From: Hansschlegelia plantiphila
GTDB taxonomy: Bacteria; Pseudomonadota; Alphaproteobacteria; Rhizobiales; Methylopilaceae
Assembly: GCF_027922265.1 (NCBI RefSeq)
Contig: NZ_BSFI01000022.1
Coordinates: 124,001 to 188,000, forward strand
Reading direction: 5' to 3'
DNA: 64,000 nt
In this document: piece by piece, positions 18,111 through 28,127 of the stretch
How the letters are laid out: each line of letters opens with the position of its first letter
How positions within the stretch are numbered: the first letter of the stretch is position 1
Program-made: the position numbers and the translations under genes
The notes under the pieces: model-generated
Seen by the model: the letters and a program-made list of their open reading frames with translations, nothing else
What the model was told of the DNA's origin: nothing
The model's database searches: none

Positions 18111-20461
18111 CTGCGACCTCCCTTGCGGCTGTCGGCGGGCTTCTTCTTGGCCGACCCCGACGGTTTAGACCCTCGTCCGGCCTTTTGCGAGGCGGCCGTC
18201 CGGCGCACGCCACGCTTCCCGCGGCCGGTCGGCTTTCCCTCGCGGCCTTCCGACAGCATTTCGAACCGGAGCGCTCCCGCCACCGGCGCGGCGTCGATCA
18301 GCCTGACATGAACATGGTCGCCGAGGCGGAAGCTTTCGCCGGTCCGCGTTCCCACCAAAGCGCGCGCAGCCTCGTCGTGGGCGAAATAATCCTCGCCCAG
18401 CGTCGCTGCGGGGATGAAGCCGTCGGCGCCGGTCTCATCGAGCTTCACAAACAGCCCCGATCGCGTGACGCCCGCGATGCGGCCGTGGAAGCTTGCGCCG
18501 ACCTGGTCTGCGAGGAAGTGCGCGATCAGCCTGTCGACGGTCTCGCGCTCGGCCGCCATCGCCCGGCGCTCGGCGGCGGATATCCGGGCCCCGATCTCGC
18601 CCAGGGTCTCGGGCGTCGTCCCGTCCGGCAGGCCGTCGCTTCCGAGATCCAGCGCCCGGATCAGCGCGCGGTGGACGATGAGGTCGGCGTAGCGGCGGAT
18701 CGGAGAGGTGAAATGCGCGTAGCGGCGCAGGTTCAGCCCGAAATGCCCGTAATTGTCGGCGGCGTACTCCGCCTGCGCCTGCGTGCGCAGCACGACCTCG
18801 TTGATCAGGCTTGCGTTCTCCGTGCCCTCCATGCGGGCGAGGATGCGGTTGAAGTGCATCGGCCGCAGGTTGCCGGACTGAGCGAAGTCGATGTCGAGCG
18901 TCTTGAGCAGTTCGCGCAGCGCGGTCAGCTTCTCGAGCGACGGCGCGTCGTGGACCCGGTAGACGAGCGGCGTCCGCTTCGACTCGAGCGTCTCGGCGGC
19001 GGCCACGTTCGCCTGGATCATGAACTCCTCGATCAGACGATGGGCGTCGAGGCGCGGCGGCACGATCACGCGGTCGACCGAGCCGTCCGGCTTCAGCAGC
19101 AGCTTGCGCTCGGGCAGATCGAGATCGAGCGGACCGCGCCCGTCGCGCGCCGTCTTCAGCGCGGCGTAGGCCGCCCACAGCGGCTGAAGCACGGTCTCGA
19201 GCAGCGGCCCCGTCGTTTCGTCCGGCGCGCCGTCGATGGCCGCTTGGGCCTGGTTGTAGGAAAGCTTGGCCGCCGACTTCATCATCACGCGGTGGAACGA
19301 GTGGCGGATCTTCCGGCCGTCCTTCGCAAGCCACATCCGGACCGCCAGCGCAGGCCGGTTTTCCTTCTCACGCAGCGAACAGAGATCGTTCGAGATCCGC
19401 TCGGGCAGCATCGGAACGACGCGGTCCGGGAAATAGACAGAGTTGCCGCGGTCGAGCGCTTCCCGGTCGAGCGCGGAGCCCGGCCGGACATAGGACGCCA
19501 CGTCTGCGATCGCGACGGTGACGATGTGCCCGCCGGAATTGTCTGGATCGGGGTCGGGCTCGGCGTGGACGGCGTCGTCGTGATCCTTGGCGTCGGCCGG
19601 ATCGATCGTCACGAGCGGCAGCCGCCGCCAGTCCTCGCGGCCGCGCATCGTGGCGGCGGGCGCGGCCTCGGCTTCCGCCAGCGCGGCGGCGGAGAACACG
19701 TGAGGGATGGCGTGAGCGTGGATCGCGATCAGGCTCACCGCCCGCTCGCTCTTCAGCGAGCCGAGGCGCTCGCGGACGCGGGCGCCGGGCATGCCGTAGC
19801 GGCCCTGCTTGACGATGTCGGCCGCGATCAGGTCGCCGTCGACGGCGCCGTTGGCGTCGCCCGGTCCGATCGTAAGCTCGCGGCCGGCGTTGCGCTTGTC
19901 GACCGGAACCAGCCGTCCGGAGCCGTCAGGCAGCGCGCGGAAGACGCCGAGCACCCGTGCGGACTGCTTCGACAGGACCTTGACGACACGTCCCTGATGG
20001 CTCGGACCGCCGGGCTCAACCTCTTCGAGCGGCTCCGCGCGAACCAGCACCCTGTCGCCAACGCCCGCGACGAGGTCTGGCTTGCGGTTGCGGGAGGGGA
20101 CGTCGACCAGGATCTTCGGGGGAGCGCCGTGCTCCTCCTCGTCCCATTCAACCGGGACCGCAATCAGTTCGCCGTCCCGGTCGCGGCCGATGACGTCGGC
20201 GAGCACGATCGAGGGCAGGGCGCCGGCGCGGCCCAGCCGCTTGCCGCGGCGGTCGACCACGCCCTCCTCCTGAAGCTCGTGCAGCATGCGCTTGAGCTCG
20301 ACGCGCTCCGCGCCGGAAATCCGGAAGGCGCGCGCGATCTCGCGCTTGCCGACCTTGCCGCCTTCCGCCGCGATGAAGGCGACCAGTTCCTCGCGCGACG
20401 GCAGCCCGCGAGAGACGGGGCGAGGCGAGGGCGCGGCGGCGGTCTTCAGGCGGCGTGCCAA
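18107..20461 (-). CDS. rnr: Ribonuclease R
   Basis: 784 residues, the usual RNase R size. Order: N-terminal winged helix (~20-75, LPSREELVAFIAAEGGKVGKREIARAF), cold-shock domains (~85-240), RNB catalytic domain (~275-610) with the metal-binding aspartates in IDPADAKDHDDAV (286-298) and HFTSPIRRYADL, then an S1 domain (~640-720) and a basic Lys/Arg/Ser-rich tail. It is a processive 3'-5' exoribonuclease able to unwind structured RNA in decay and ribosome quality control. The only start in frame before the winged helix is TTG at 20461, with a weak Shine-Dalgarno, which may limit translation. Confidence 0.93.
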   Translation of the reverse strand: MARRLKTAAAPSPRPVSRGLPSREELVAFIAAEGGKVGKREIARAFRISGAERVELKRMLHELQEEGVVDRRGKRLGRAGALPSIVLADVIGRDRDGELIAVPVEWDEEEHGAPPKILVDVPSRNRKPDLVAGVGDRVLVRAEPLEEVEPGGPSHQGRVVKVLSKQSARVLGVFRALPDGSGRLVPVDKRNAGRELTIGPGDANGAVDGDLIAADIVKQGRYGMPGARVRERLGSLKSERAVSLIAIHAHAIPHVFSAAALAEAEAAPAATMRGREDWRRLPLVTIDPADAKDHDDAVHAEPDPDPDNSGGHIVTVAIADVASYVRPGSALDREALDRGNSVYFPDRVVPMLPERISNDLCSLREKENRPALAVRMWLAKDGRKIRHSFHRVMMKSAAKLSYNQAQAAIDGAPDETTGPLLETVLQPLWAAYAALKTARDGRGPLDLDLPERKLLLKPDGSVDRVIVPPRLDAHRLIEEFMIQANVAAAETLESKRTPLVYRVHDAPSLEKLTALRELLKTLDIDFAQSGNLRPMHFNRILARMEGTENASLINEVVLRTQAQAEYAADNYGHFGLNLRRYAHFTSPIRRYADLIVHRALIRALDLGSDGLPDGTTPETLGEIGARISAAERRAMAAERETVDRLIAHFLADQVGASFHGRIAGVTRSGLFVKLDETGADGFIPAATLGEDYFAHDEAARALVGTRTGESFRLGDHVHVRLIDAAPVAGALRFEMLSEGREGKPTGRGKRGVRRTAASQKAGRGSKPSGSAKKKPADSRKGGRR

Positions 20462-20486
20462 GTTCTGCTGACCTTCATGGTTGAGC

Positions 20487-20511
20487 CCCGGCGCGTTCGT
20501 GAAACGCCGGG
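20487..20511 (-). terminator. Hairpin between the small exported protein gene and rnr
   Basis: CCCGGCG (20487-20493) pairs with CGCCGGG (20505-20511), an 11-nt loop, directly after the stop of the 115-residue gene on the minus strand. No T-run follows, so it may be an RNA-stabilising or Rho-dependent element rather than an intrinsic terminator. Confidence 0.35.
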
Positions 20512-20513
20512 CG

Positions 20514-20861
20514 CTATTTCTCGCCGCCGAGGCGGCCGAGAAGCGCGACCACCGCCCGTTCGATGCTCATCCGGGGATTCGCCTCGCAATAGTCGTCGAG
20601 CCACTTCAGCACGCCGTCGCGATCCATGCTCGCCTTGGTCATGATCGCGCCGCCGCGTTCGAATCCGGCGCCGGTCAGAAAACCGTGCGCCCAGGTCTCG
20701 TAAGCCGCGCGCTGAACCTTGTCGGAGCTCCGTTTGGCGTCGACCCACGCCGCGCATCGCTCGGCCCCGATCCCCCAGACCACATAGGACTGCGCGCTAG
20801 CCGCCGACGACCAGAGCGCCGCGGCGGCCATTGCCATGGCGGCGAGTGCGCCTTGTCTCAT
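20514..20861 (-). CDS. Small exported protein of unknown function
   Basis: 115 residues with a clear signal peptide (MRQGALAAMAMAAAALWSSAASAQS, cleavage after ASA). The mature ~90 residues contain two cysteines, in ERCAAWVDAK and LDDYCEANP, likely a disulfide, and an aromatic-rich YETWAHGFLTGAGF. The layout recalls small periplasmic helical proteins such as the Rap1a/Tai immunity or HdeA folds, but the match is only structural in flavour. It lies between topA and rnr on the same strand, 18 nt after topA ends its upstream position. Confidence 0.6.
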   Translation of the reverse strand: MRQGALAAMAMAAAALWSSAASAQSYVVWGIGAERCAAWVDAKRSSDKVQRAAYETWAHGFLTGAGFERGGAIMTKASMDRDGVLKWLDDYCEANPRMSIERAVVALLGRLGGEK

Positions 20862-20879
20862 AGCAGCGTTCCCCTGAGC

Positions 20880-23510
20880 TTATTCAGCCGCGCGTTTCGC
20901 GGTCTTCGCCGGCTTCTTTGGCGCGGCCTTCTTGGCCGCCGGCTTTTTCGCAGGAGCGGCCCTGCGCGCCGGCTTCTTCGCCCCGCCGCCGCTGGCGGCC
21001 TTCGCTTCGATCACCTTGAGCGCCTCGTCGAGCGAAACCGTCTCCGGGTCGACGCCCTTCGGCAGGGTGGCGTTGATCTTGCCGTGCTTCACATAAGGTC
21101 CGTATTTGCCGGCGTGCACGGTGACGGGGCCGCCGTCCGGATGGTCGCCGAGCGCCCGGCCCGCCGGAGAGCCGCCGCGTCCGCCGCGTTTCTCCTTCTT
21201 CTCTGCGAGCACCGAGACCGCGCGGTTGAGGCCGACCGAGAACACCTCCTCGGCCGAATCGAGGTTCGCGTAGACGCCGTCATGGCTGACGTAAGGGCCG
21301 TAGCGGCCGATATTCGCCTCGATCGGCTTGCCGTTCTCTGGATGCGGGCCGACCAGGCGCGGAAGTGACAGCAGCTTGAGCGCCGCCTCGAGATCAAGCT
21401 CGGCGGCGGACCAGCCCTTCGGCAGCGAGGCGCGCTTCGGCTTCTCCTTCTCGACGGGCTCGCCAAGCTGGACGTAAGGGCCGAACCGCCCGGCGCGCAG
21501 CGTCACCTGGAGCGAGGTCTCCGGGTCCGTTCCCAGCACCTTCACGCCGTCGGGGCCGGCGGCCGAGCCTTCCTCGCCCTCGGGCTCCCCGCCGAGCGGG
21601 CGGGTGAATTTGCATTCGGGATAATTCGAGCAGCCGACGAAGGAGCCGTATTTGCCGAGCTTAAGGGACAGCTTGCCCGTCCCGCAGGTCGGGCAGACGC
21701 GCGGATCCGAGCCGTCCGGCTTCGGCGGGAAGACATAGGGGCCGAGGATTTCATTGAGCGCGTCGAGCACCTCGGTGACGCGCAGCTCCTTGGTCGCGTC
21801 GACCGCGCCGGTGAAGTCCCGCCAGAACGCGCGCAGAACCTCTTTCCAGTCGAGCTCGTGGTTCGAGACCTTGTCGAGCTGCTCCTCGAGGCTCGCCGTG
21901 AAGTCGTATTCGACGTAGCGGGAAAAAAAGCTCTGGAGGAACGCGATCACCAGCCGTCCCTTGTCGTCGGGGACCAACCGCTTCTTGTCGAGATTGACGT
22001 ATCCGCGATCGCGGAGCACGGCGAGCGTCGCCGCATAGGTCGACGGCCGTCCGATGCCGAGCTCCTCCATGCGCTTCACAAGCGCGGCTTCGGTGTAGCG
22101 CGGCGGAGGCTCGGTGAAATGCTGGGTCGAGGCGACGGGGCCGACGCGCTTCAGGGCGTCGCCGCGCGCCATTGCGGGCAGGCGCTTCGCCTCCTCGTCG
22201 TCCTCGTCGTCGCGGCCTTCCTGATAGAGCGCGAGGAAGCCGTCGAAGGTGACGACCGTGCCGGTCGCGCGCAGCTCGATCGCGCGGCCCGATCCGGTCG
22301 CGGCGATGTCCACGGTGGTGCGCTCGACCTCGGCCGATTCCATCTGGCTCGCGACGGTGCGCTTCCAGATCAGCTCGTAGAGCCGCGCCTGCTCGTCGTC
22401 GAGGCGTTTCGCCATCTCCTTCGGCGTGCGCTGCGGATCGGTCGGACGCACGGCCTCATGGGCCTCCTGCGCGTTCTTGGCCTTCACCATGTATTTGCGC
22501 GGCGCGCCGGGCACGTAGCGGGCGCCGTAGTCCGAGCCGATCAGCGAGCGCACGGCCGTGACCGCGCCGGGGTCCATGTCGACGCCGTCGGTCCGCATGT
22601 AGGTGATGAGGCCGACCGTCTCGCCGCCGATGTCGACGCCCTCGTAAAGCCGCTGGGCGATTTGCATCGTGCGGTTGGGAGCAAGACCGAGCTTGCGCGA
22701 GGCCTCCTGCTGCAGCGTCGAGGTCGTGAAGGGCGGCTGCGGATTGCGCCGGCCGGGCTTCGCCTCGACCGACTCGACCTTGAGGTCGGAGGCCTCGATC
22801 GCCTGCTTCAGCGCGGTCGCGGTCGCCTCGTCAGGAACGTCCAGCCGGCCCAGCTTCTTGCCGTCGGCGGAGGAGATGCGCGCCTCGAACGATTCGCCCT
22901 TCGGGGTCGAGAGGCTCGCGATCAGCGACCAGTATTCGCGCGGCGTGAAACGCTCGATCTCGGCTTCGCGATCGCAGACCAGCCGGAGCGAGACCGACTG
23001 CACCCGTCCTGCCGACCGCGCGCCGGGCAGCTTGCGCCAGAGCACCGGCGAAAGCGTGAAGCCGACGAGGTAGTCGAGCGCGCGGCGGGCGAGATAGGCG
23101 TCGACCAGCGCGACGTCGATCTGGCGCGGATTCTTCATCGCTTCGAGAATCGACTGCTTGGTGATCGCGTTGAAGACGACGCGCTCGATTGGCTGGTCCT
23201 TCAGCGCCTTCTTCTGCCGCAGCACCTCCAGCACGTGCCACGAGATCGCTTCGCCTTCGCGGTCCGGGTCGGTCGCGAGGATCAGGCGGTCGGCGGCCTT
23301 AACGGCGCGCGCGATCTCGTTCAGCCGCTGGGAGGACTTGCCGTCGACCTCCCAGAGCATGTGGAAATCCGCCTCGGGATCGACCGAACCATCTTTCGCC
23401 GGAAGGTCGCGGACGTGGCCGTAGGAGGCGATAACCTCATAATCCGAGCCGAGATATTTGTTGATCGTCTTCGCCTTTGCTGGCGATTCGACGATGACGA
23501 CGCTGTGCAT
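20880..23510 (-). CDS. topA: DNA topoisomerase I
   Basis: 876 residues from the ATG at 23510 (MHSVVIVESPAKAKTI), the canonical start; the frame is open upstream but that leader is not conserved-looking. The TOPRIM domain has E9 and DPDRE (81-85). Catalytic Tyr304 is in GLITYMRTDG. A C4 zinc ribbon (CPTCG...CSNYPECKF) is followed by several C-terminal topoisomerase repeats with the GRFGPYVQLG / KYGPYVKHG signature and a Lys/Ala-rich tail, typical of alphaproteobacterial TopA. It relaxes negative supercoils. It sits in the conserved dprA-topA-rnr neighbourhood. Confidence 0.96.
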   Translation of the reverse strand: MHSVVIVESPAKAKTINKYLGSDYEVIASYGHVRDLPAKDGSVDPEADFHMLWEVDGKSSQRLNEIARAVKAADRLILATDPDREGEAISWHVLEVLRQKKALKDQPIERVVFNAITKQSILEAMKNPRQIDVALVDAYLARRALDYLVGFTLSPVLWRKLPGARSAGRVQSVSLRLVCDREAEIERFTPREYWSLIASLSTPKGESFEARISSADGKKLGRLDVPDEATATALKQAIEASDLKVESVEAKPGRRNPQPPFTTSTLQQEASRKLGLAPNRTMQIAQRLYEGVDIGGETVGLITYMRTDGVDMDPGAVTAVRSLIGSDYGARYVPGAPRKYMVKAKNAQEAHEAVRPTDPQRTPKEMAKRLDDEQARLYELIWKRTVASQMESAEVERTTVDIAATGSGRAIELRATGTVVTFDGFLALYQEGRDDEDDEEAKRLPAMARGDALKRVGPVASTQHFTEPPPRYTEAALVKRMEELGIGRPSTYAATLAVLRDRGYVNLDKKRLVPDDKGRLVIAFLQSFFSRYVEYDFTASLEEQLDKVSNHELDWKEVLRAFWRDFTGAVDATKELRVTEVLDALNEILGPYVFPPKPDGSDPRVCPTCGTGKLSLKLGKYGSFVGCSNYPECKFTRPLGGEPEGEEGSAAGPDGVKVLGTDPETSLQVTLRAGRFGPYVQLGEPVEKEKPKRASLPKGWSAAELDLEAALKLLSLPRLVGPHPENGKPIEANIGRYGPYVSHDGVYANLDSAEEVFSVGLNRAVSVLAEKKEKRGGRGGSPAGRALGDHPDGGPVTVHAGKYGPYVKHGKINATLPKGVDPETVSLDEALKVIEAKAASGGGAKKPARRAAPAKKPAAKKAAPKKPAKTAKRAAE

Positions 23511-23701
23511 GAGGAGGGAGCCTTTCGCCGGCCGTGCTGCCTTCGGCGGCGGCGGGAAAATGGGAGAGCGCTCGAGGCGTGTCAAATGAGGGTCGAAACG
23601 GCGCCTTTCGAGGCTGGTGTAAAAAGCCGGGTTGCACCGATAGCCAATGTACAATCTAAGGTATATTTTATGGGTTCGGCACAACCATATGGGGCGGACT
23701 C

Positions 23702-23914
23702 GTGCACAAGACCGGCGACCCTCGGCCGTGGGCTAAAACGGATCGCGAAGAGATCGCGGCCTACGTCGCCTCCCTCGCCAGCGACCTGCGCGAGCTTGCG
23801 CGCCGGAGCGATCTGCCGACGCTCGCTTACCTGCTCGACATGGCGCGCCTTGAGGCGGAATCGGCCGCGCGTCAGAAGACCGGCGACTCAGACCCAGTCT
23901 TCGGCCGGTCGTAG
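23702..23914 (+). CDS. Small conserved-type hypothetical protein
   Basis: 70 residues from the GTG at 23702. The sequence is an amphipathic helical hairpin ([18 protein letters not shown] and [18 protein letters not shown]), without signal peptide or membrane segment. The composition is protein-like and differs from the shadow frames around it, and small proteins of this pattern occur beside topA/dprA in Hyphomicrobiales. It converges on dprA and overlaps its 3' end by 27 nt. Function unknown. Confidence 0.6.
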   Translation: MHKTGDPRPWAKTDREEIAAYVASLASDLRELARRSDLPTLAYLLDMARLEAESAARQKTGDSDPVFGRS

Positions 23915-25015
23915 GCGGACCCGGCCGCCGGCGTGACGCTCGATCCGGCCGGCGAGCTCCAGTTCGAGCAGCACGATCTGGACGGTGCGGGCGTCGGCGC
24001 CGGACTGGCGTACGAGATCGTCGACCAGGGCGGGGGAGGGGCCGAGCAGTTCGACGACGCGCGCCCGGTCGTCGGCCGCCGGCTCTTCGTTGTCGAAGCC
24101 CGCCGCCTCGGCCTGCGCCAGCGAGATCGGCTGAGGGGGAGGCTCGCCGCGGTCGATCAGCGGAGCGAGCGCCTCGATCACGTCGTCGGAGCGCGTGATG
24201 AACGTCGCGCCTTCCCGCAGCAGCGCGTTCGAGCCTTCGCAGCGCGGGTCGAGCGGCGATCCGGGCGCAGCCATGACCTCGCGGCCCATCTCAGTGGCGA
24301 GCCGCGCCGTGATGAGCGAGCCCGATCGCACCGCGGCCTCCACGACGACGACGCCGAGCGACATCCCGGCGATGATCCGGTTGCGACGCGGAAAGTCGCG
24401 ACCGCGCGGTTGCCAGCCCATCGGCATTTCCGAGACGAGCGCGCCTTCCGCGCAGATCCTGTTCGCGAGGTCGGCGTGCTCGGGTGGATAGAGGCAGTCG
24501 AGGCCGCCGGCGAAGACGGCGACCGTCCCGGTGCTGACGGAGGCCGAATGGGCGGCCGCATCGACGCCGCGCGCGAGGCCGGACACCACCACCCAGCCGG
24601 CGCCGCCGAGCTCCGCCGCCAGCCGTGTGGCGAAGGACCGGCCTGCCGACGACGCATTGCGGCCTCCCACGATCGCGACCATCGGACGGTGGAAAACTCC
24701 GGCGTGACCGGCGACCGTGAGCAGCGGCGGCGCGCCGTCCGCAGCCGCGAGCGCCGGAGGATAATCGGGCTCCCCAAGCGCGATCAGGCGGGCCCCGCGC
24801 GCGACGATCTCGGCGATTTCATCTTCGGCCCGTGCGCGGGCGCAGATCACCCCGCTCCGGCCGCCGCGCCGCGCCAGTTCAGGAAGCGCCTCGAGCGCCG
24901 CGACCGCTCCGCCGAAATGGTTGACCAGGCTGCGGAAGGTGTGGGGACCGACGTTCTCCGACCGGATGAGCCGGAGCCACGCGATCCGTTGCTCGTCGCC
25001 CAGCCGGACGGCCAC
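23888..25015 (-). CDS. dprA: DprA, DNA-processing/recombination mediator
   Basis: 375 residues from the GTG at 25015. An N-terminal SAM-like region ([23 protein letters not shown]) is followed by the Rossmann DprA core: [41 protein letters not shown] and [18 protein letters not shown]-terminal winged helix ([32 protein letters not shown]) completes the alphaproteobacterial form. DprA loads RecA on incoming single-stranded DNA during transformation. It starts 6 nt after plsY ends, in the pyrB-to-dprA operon. Confidence 0.93.
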   Translation of the reverse strand: MAVRLGDEQRIAWLRLIRSENVGPHTFRSLVNHFGGAVAALEALPELARRGGRSGVICARARAEDEIAEIVARGARLIALGEPDYPPALAAADGAPPLLTVAGHAGVFHRPMVAIVGGRNASSAGRSFATRLAAELGGAGWVVVSGLARGVDAAAHSASVSTGTVAVFAGGLDCLYPPEHADLANRICAEGALVSEMPMGWQPRGRDFPRRNRIIAGMSLGVVVVEAAVRSGSLITARLATEMGREVMAAPGSPLDPRCEGSNALLREGATFITRSDDVIEALAPLIDRGEPPPQPISLAQAEAAGFDNEEPAADDRARVVELLGPSPALVDDLVRQSGADARTVQIVLLELELAGRIERHAGGRVRLRPAEDWV

Positions 25016-25021
25016 GGCGGC

Positions 25022-25627
25022 TCAGCGTCCGCCGGACGCAGCGGGACGCTGTCCGATGCGGCTTTCCTTGCCTGCGAGCAGGCGGGTGATGTTCTCCCAG
25101 TGCAACGCCCACAACACCACGCTCAGTCCGACGAAGACCAGCGCCAGAGGCTCCGGCGCCCAGATCGCAAGGACGACGGGCGCGATCGCGCTCGCGGCGA
25201 GCGCCGATGCCGAGGAGTAGCGGGTGACGGCTGCGACCGTGATCCAGACCACCGTGAACAGGAGCGCGACGGGCCATGCGACGCCGATCAGCGCGCCGAG
25301 ATAGGTCGCGACGCCCTTGCCGCCCTTGAAGCGAAGCCAGATCGGGAAGACGTGGCCGACGAAGGCCGACGCGCCCGCGACGATGCCTGCCGGCTCGCCC
25401 CACAGGTGGTTCGCGATGAGCACCGCCGCCGTAGCCTTGAGGGTGTCGCCGAGCAGCGTCAGCACGGCGAGCTCTTTTCGTCCCGTACGCAGCACATTGG
25501 TGGTGCCGATGTTGCCGGAGCCGATCTTGCGGACGTCTCCGCCGCCGCCGGCGTAGGTCACGATGACGCCGAATGGGATCGAGCCGAGGATGTAGCCAAG
25601 CGCGACCGCGAGCAGCAGGGACGACAT
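25022..25627 (-). CDS. plsY: Acyl-phosphate glycerol-3-phosphate acyltransferase
   Basis: 201 residues from the ATG at 25627. Five to six hydrophobic segments are visible and the three PlsY signatures are present: ALGYILGSIPFG with GSGNIGTTNVLR, then FVGHVFPIWLRFKGGKGVAT, and a later LHWENITRLLAGKES. The enzyme transfers acyl groups from acyl phosphate to glycerol-3-phosphate at the inner membrane, the first step of phospholipid synthesis together with PlsX. The frame is open far upstream through the dihydroorotase gene, but only this start suits the family. Confidence 0.95.
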   Translation of the reverse strand: MSSLLLAVALGYILGSIPFGVIVTYAGGGGDVRKIGSGNIGTTNVLRTGRKELAVLTLLGDTLKATAAVLIANHLWGEPAGIVAGASAFVGHVFPIWLRFKGGKGVATYLGALIGVAWPVALLFTVVWITVAAVTRYSSASALAASAIAPVVLAIWAPEPLALVFVGLSVVLWALHWENITRLLAGKESRIGQRPAASGGR

Positions 25628-25704
25628 TGCCGTTGGCTTCTTTTCTGCCGCGCTATCCGCAGCGGCGCCGATACGTTGTTGGCGTGTCCGAGAAGATTGG
25701 TAGC

Positions 25705-26997
25705 CTAAGCGTAGGTGTAGACTGTCTCGCCTGCAACGATGGTCCTCAACACGCGTCCTTGAAGACGCGCGCCGTCGAACGGCGTGTTCTTGGACTTCGA
25801 TCGGAGCCGGTGGGCGTCGAGAACCCATGGCGCGTCGACGTCGACGACGACGAGGTCCGCAGGCGCGCCGACCGCGAGCGAGCCGCCGGGCAGGCCGAGC
25901 AGGGCGGCCGGACGGGTCGACATGGCGGCGAGCAGGCGGCCGAGCGGCACGTCGCCGGAGTGCACGAGCCGCAAGCCGGCGGCAAGCATGGTCTCCAGCC
26001 CGATCGCGCCATCCTCGGCTTCGGCGAAGGGACGGCGCTTGGTCTCGACGTCCTGCGGGTCGTGACCGGAGACGACGACGTCGATCAGGCCGTCGGCGAG
26101 CCCCTGCACGAGGGCGCGGCGGTCGTCTTCGCTGCGCAGCGGCGGCGCGAGCTTGAAGAAGGTGCGGTATTCGCCGACGTCGTTCTCGTTCAGCGTGAGA
26201 TGCGCGATGGAGGCGCCGCAGGTGACCGCCGCGCCCGCCTTCTTCGCCCTGGCGACGATATCGAGGCTTTCCGCGCAGGTGATCAGGCTCGCGTGGTAGC
26301 GGCATCCGGTGAGCGTCGCGAGGCGGACGTCGCGCTCGAGGATCAGCGCTTCCGCCGCCTTCGGACGCCCGGGCAGACCGAGCCGGGTTGCGAACTCGCC
26401 CTCGTTCATCGCGCCGCCGGCGATCAGGTCGGAATCTTCGGCGTGGCAGCAGACCAGCGCGCCGAAATCGCGCGCGTAGGTCATCGTGCGGCGCATCACC
26501 CGGGCGTTCGGGATCGAACGCGGACCATCGGAGAAGGCGACCGCGCCAGCCTCGAGAAGAAGGCCGATCTCGGTCATCTCGTGGCCGGCGAGCCCCTTGG
26601 TCAGCGCGGCCATCGGATAGACGTTGACGCTCGCCGTGTCGCGGGCGCGGCGTTTCAGATAGTCGACGATTTCCGGAGCATCGACCGGCGGGGTCGTGTC
26701 GGGGCGCGTGACGATCGTCGTCACGCCGCCTGCGGCCGCGGCGTCGCTCGCGGTCGCGATGGTCTCGCGGTGCTCCGCGCCAGGCTCGCCAACGAAGGCG
26801 CCGAGATCGATCAGGCCGGGTGCAAGCGCCGCGCCCCGGCAATCCACCATTTCGGCGCCGCCCTCGGTCCGGAGCTCGCGGCCGAGCGCCGCGATCACGC
26901 CGCCCTCGACCAGCAGCGAGCCGACCTCATCGAGCCCGCTCGCGGGACAGACGAGCCGCGCGTTGACGAACAGCGTTCGGGCGGGGGCCTCAGTCAT
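25705..26997 (-). CDS. pyrX: Catalytically inactive dihydroorotase-like protein (PyrC')
   Basis: 430 residues with the amidohydrolase/DHOase fold. Sequence identity to dihydroorotases is recognisable ([32 protein letters not shown]), but active-site residues are gone. The first metal motif, normally D-x-H-x-H-x-R, reads [10 protein letters not shown] (64-73), and the catalytic Asp motif TDHAP reads SGHDP (310-314). Such PyrC' proteins are known from Pseudomonas and relatives, where they form a structural complex with aspartate carbamoyltransferase. It overlaps pyrB by 8 nt. A functional dihydroorotase must be encoded elsewhere. Confidence 0.88.
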   Translation of the reverse strand: MTEAPARTLFVNARLVCPASGLDEVGSLLVEGGVIAALGRELRTEGGAEMVDCRGAALAPGLIDLGAFVGEPGAEHRETIATASDAAAAGGVTTIVTRPDTTPPVDAPEIVDYLKRRARDTASVNVYPMAALTKGLAGHEMTEIGLLLEAGAVAFSDGPRSIPNARVMRRTMTYARDFGALVCCHAEDSDLIAGGAMNEGEFATRLGLPGRPKAAEALILERDVRLATLTGCRYHASLITCAESLDIVARAKKAGAAVTCGASIAHLTLNENDVGEYRTFFKLAPPLRSEDDRRALVQGLADGLIDVVVSGHDPQDVETKRRPFAEAEDGAIGLETMLAAGLRLVHSGDVPLGRLLAAMSTRPAALLGLPGGSLAVGAPADLVVVDVDAPWVLDAHRLRSKSKNTPFDGARLQGRVLRTIVAGETVYTYA

Positions 26998-27943
26998 TGG
27001 GCAAATGTCGCGAGAGCGCCTCGAGCACGGCCATACGGACGGCGACCCCCATCTCGACCTGGTCGCGGATCAGCGATCGCGGCCCGTCGGCGACCTCGGA
27101 CGCGATCTCCACGCCGCGGTTCATCGGGCCCGGATGCATCACCACCGCGTCCGGCGCGGCGTAAGCGAGCTTCGCCGCGTCGAGCCCGAAATGCGCGAAA
27201 TACTCCTTCACCGAGGGCACGAAGGAGCCGTTCATCCGCTCGAGCTGCAGTCTGAGCATCATGACGACGTCGGCGCCCGCGAGCCCTTCCCGCATGGTCC
27301 GGTGCGCGGTGACGCCGAGCCGCTCGACGCCTTCCGGAAGCAGGGTCGAGGGAGCGACGACGCGGACCCGGGCGCCGAGCGCATTCAGCAGGATGATGTT
27401 CGACCGCGCCACGCGGCTGTGAAGCACGTCGCCGCAGATCGCGACCGTCAGGCCCTCGATCCGGCCCTTGGCGCGCTTGATGGTGAGCGCGTCGAGCAGC
27501 GCCTGCGTCGGATGCTCGTGCGCGCCGTCGCCGGCGTTCACCACCGAGCAATCGACCTTCTGTGCGAGCAGGGCGACGGCGCCGGCGGCGTGGTGGCGCA
27601 CCACGATGATGTCCGGCCGCATGGCGTTGAGGGTCGCCGCGGTGTCGAGCACCGTCTCGCCCTTCTTCATCGACGAGGCGCCGACCGACATGTTCATGAC
27701 GTCGGCGCCGAGCCGCTTGCCCGCGATCTCGAAGGACGACTGAGTCCGGGTCGAATTTTCGAAGAACAGGTTGATCTGGGTGCGGCCGCGCAACGTCGAG
27801 CGCTTCTTCTCGACCTGGCGACTGAGCGCCACCGCCTCCTCGGAGGCTGCGAGCAGCCCCTCGATCTCAAACGCCGACAGCCCCGCCACGCCAAGCAAAT
27901 GCCGGTGAGGGAAAACGAACGGCGGGCTCGGCTCGGGGCGCAT
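26990..27943 (-). CDS. pyrB: Aspartate carbamoyltransferase catalytic subunit
   Basis: 317 residues from the ATG at 27943 ([19 protein letters not shown]). The carbamoyl-phosphate site STRTQSSFE (64-72), the 80s-loop ([12 protein letters not shown]), VRHHAAGAV and HPTQALLD (144-151) are intact, and [12 protein letters not shown] lies near the C-terminus. It condenses carbamoyl phosphate and aspartate in pyrimidine synthesis. No regulatory pyrI is present; pairing with the inactive PyrC' as a class A-like dodecamer is the likely architecture, inferred from gene coupling. Confidence 0.95.
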   Translation of the reverse strand: MRPEPSPPFVFPHRHLLGVAGLSAFEIEGLLAASEEAVALSRQVEKKRSTLRGRTQINLFFENSTRTQSSFEIAGKRLGADVMNMSVGASSMKKGETVLDTAATLNAMRPDIIVVRHHAAGAVALLAQKVDCSVVNAGDGAHEHPTQALLDALTIKRAKGRIEGLTVAICGDVLHSRVARSNIILLNALGARVRVVAPSTLLPEGVERLGVTAHRTMREGLAGADVVMMLRLQLERMNGSFVPSVKEYFAHFGLDAAKLAYAAPDAVVMHPGPMNRGVEIASEVADGPRSLIRDQVEMGVAVRMAVLEALSRHLPND

Positions 27944-28114
27944 CAAGGTCGGTCTCTTAAGCCCAGGGCGACATGCGCGGCAAGCGCGCAGGCCATCTTG
28001 TCCACGGGCGTGAAAATCCCATGTCTCATTTCGAGAGGCTCGTCGGGTCGTGGCGCGACGCCATGGCCCGAAAAACGCGACGTCCGGCTTCGCAGGATAT
28101 GGCGGACGTTCGTC

Positions 28115-28120
28115 AGGAGG
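28115..28120 (+). promoter_or_regulatory. Strong ribosome-binding site of the Gly-rich protein gene
   Basis: AGGAGG ends 7 nt before the ATG at 28128. It decides that start over the in-frame ATG at 28050, which would precede the signal peptide with 26 unlikely residues. Confidence 0.75.
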
Positions 28121-28127
28121 TTGTTCG

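Noticed and set aside
16948..18213. 421-codon minus-strand frame covering the Nudix gene and beyond
   Set aside because: Only the last 239 codons match the family; the upstream part overlaps DUF983 in another frame.
18185..23936. Long plus-strand frames opposite rnr (18185-20644) and topA (21858-23936)
   Set aside because: Shadows of two well-supported genes, with no recognisable motifs of their own.
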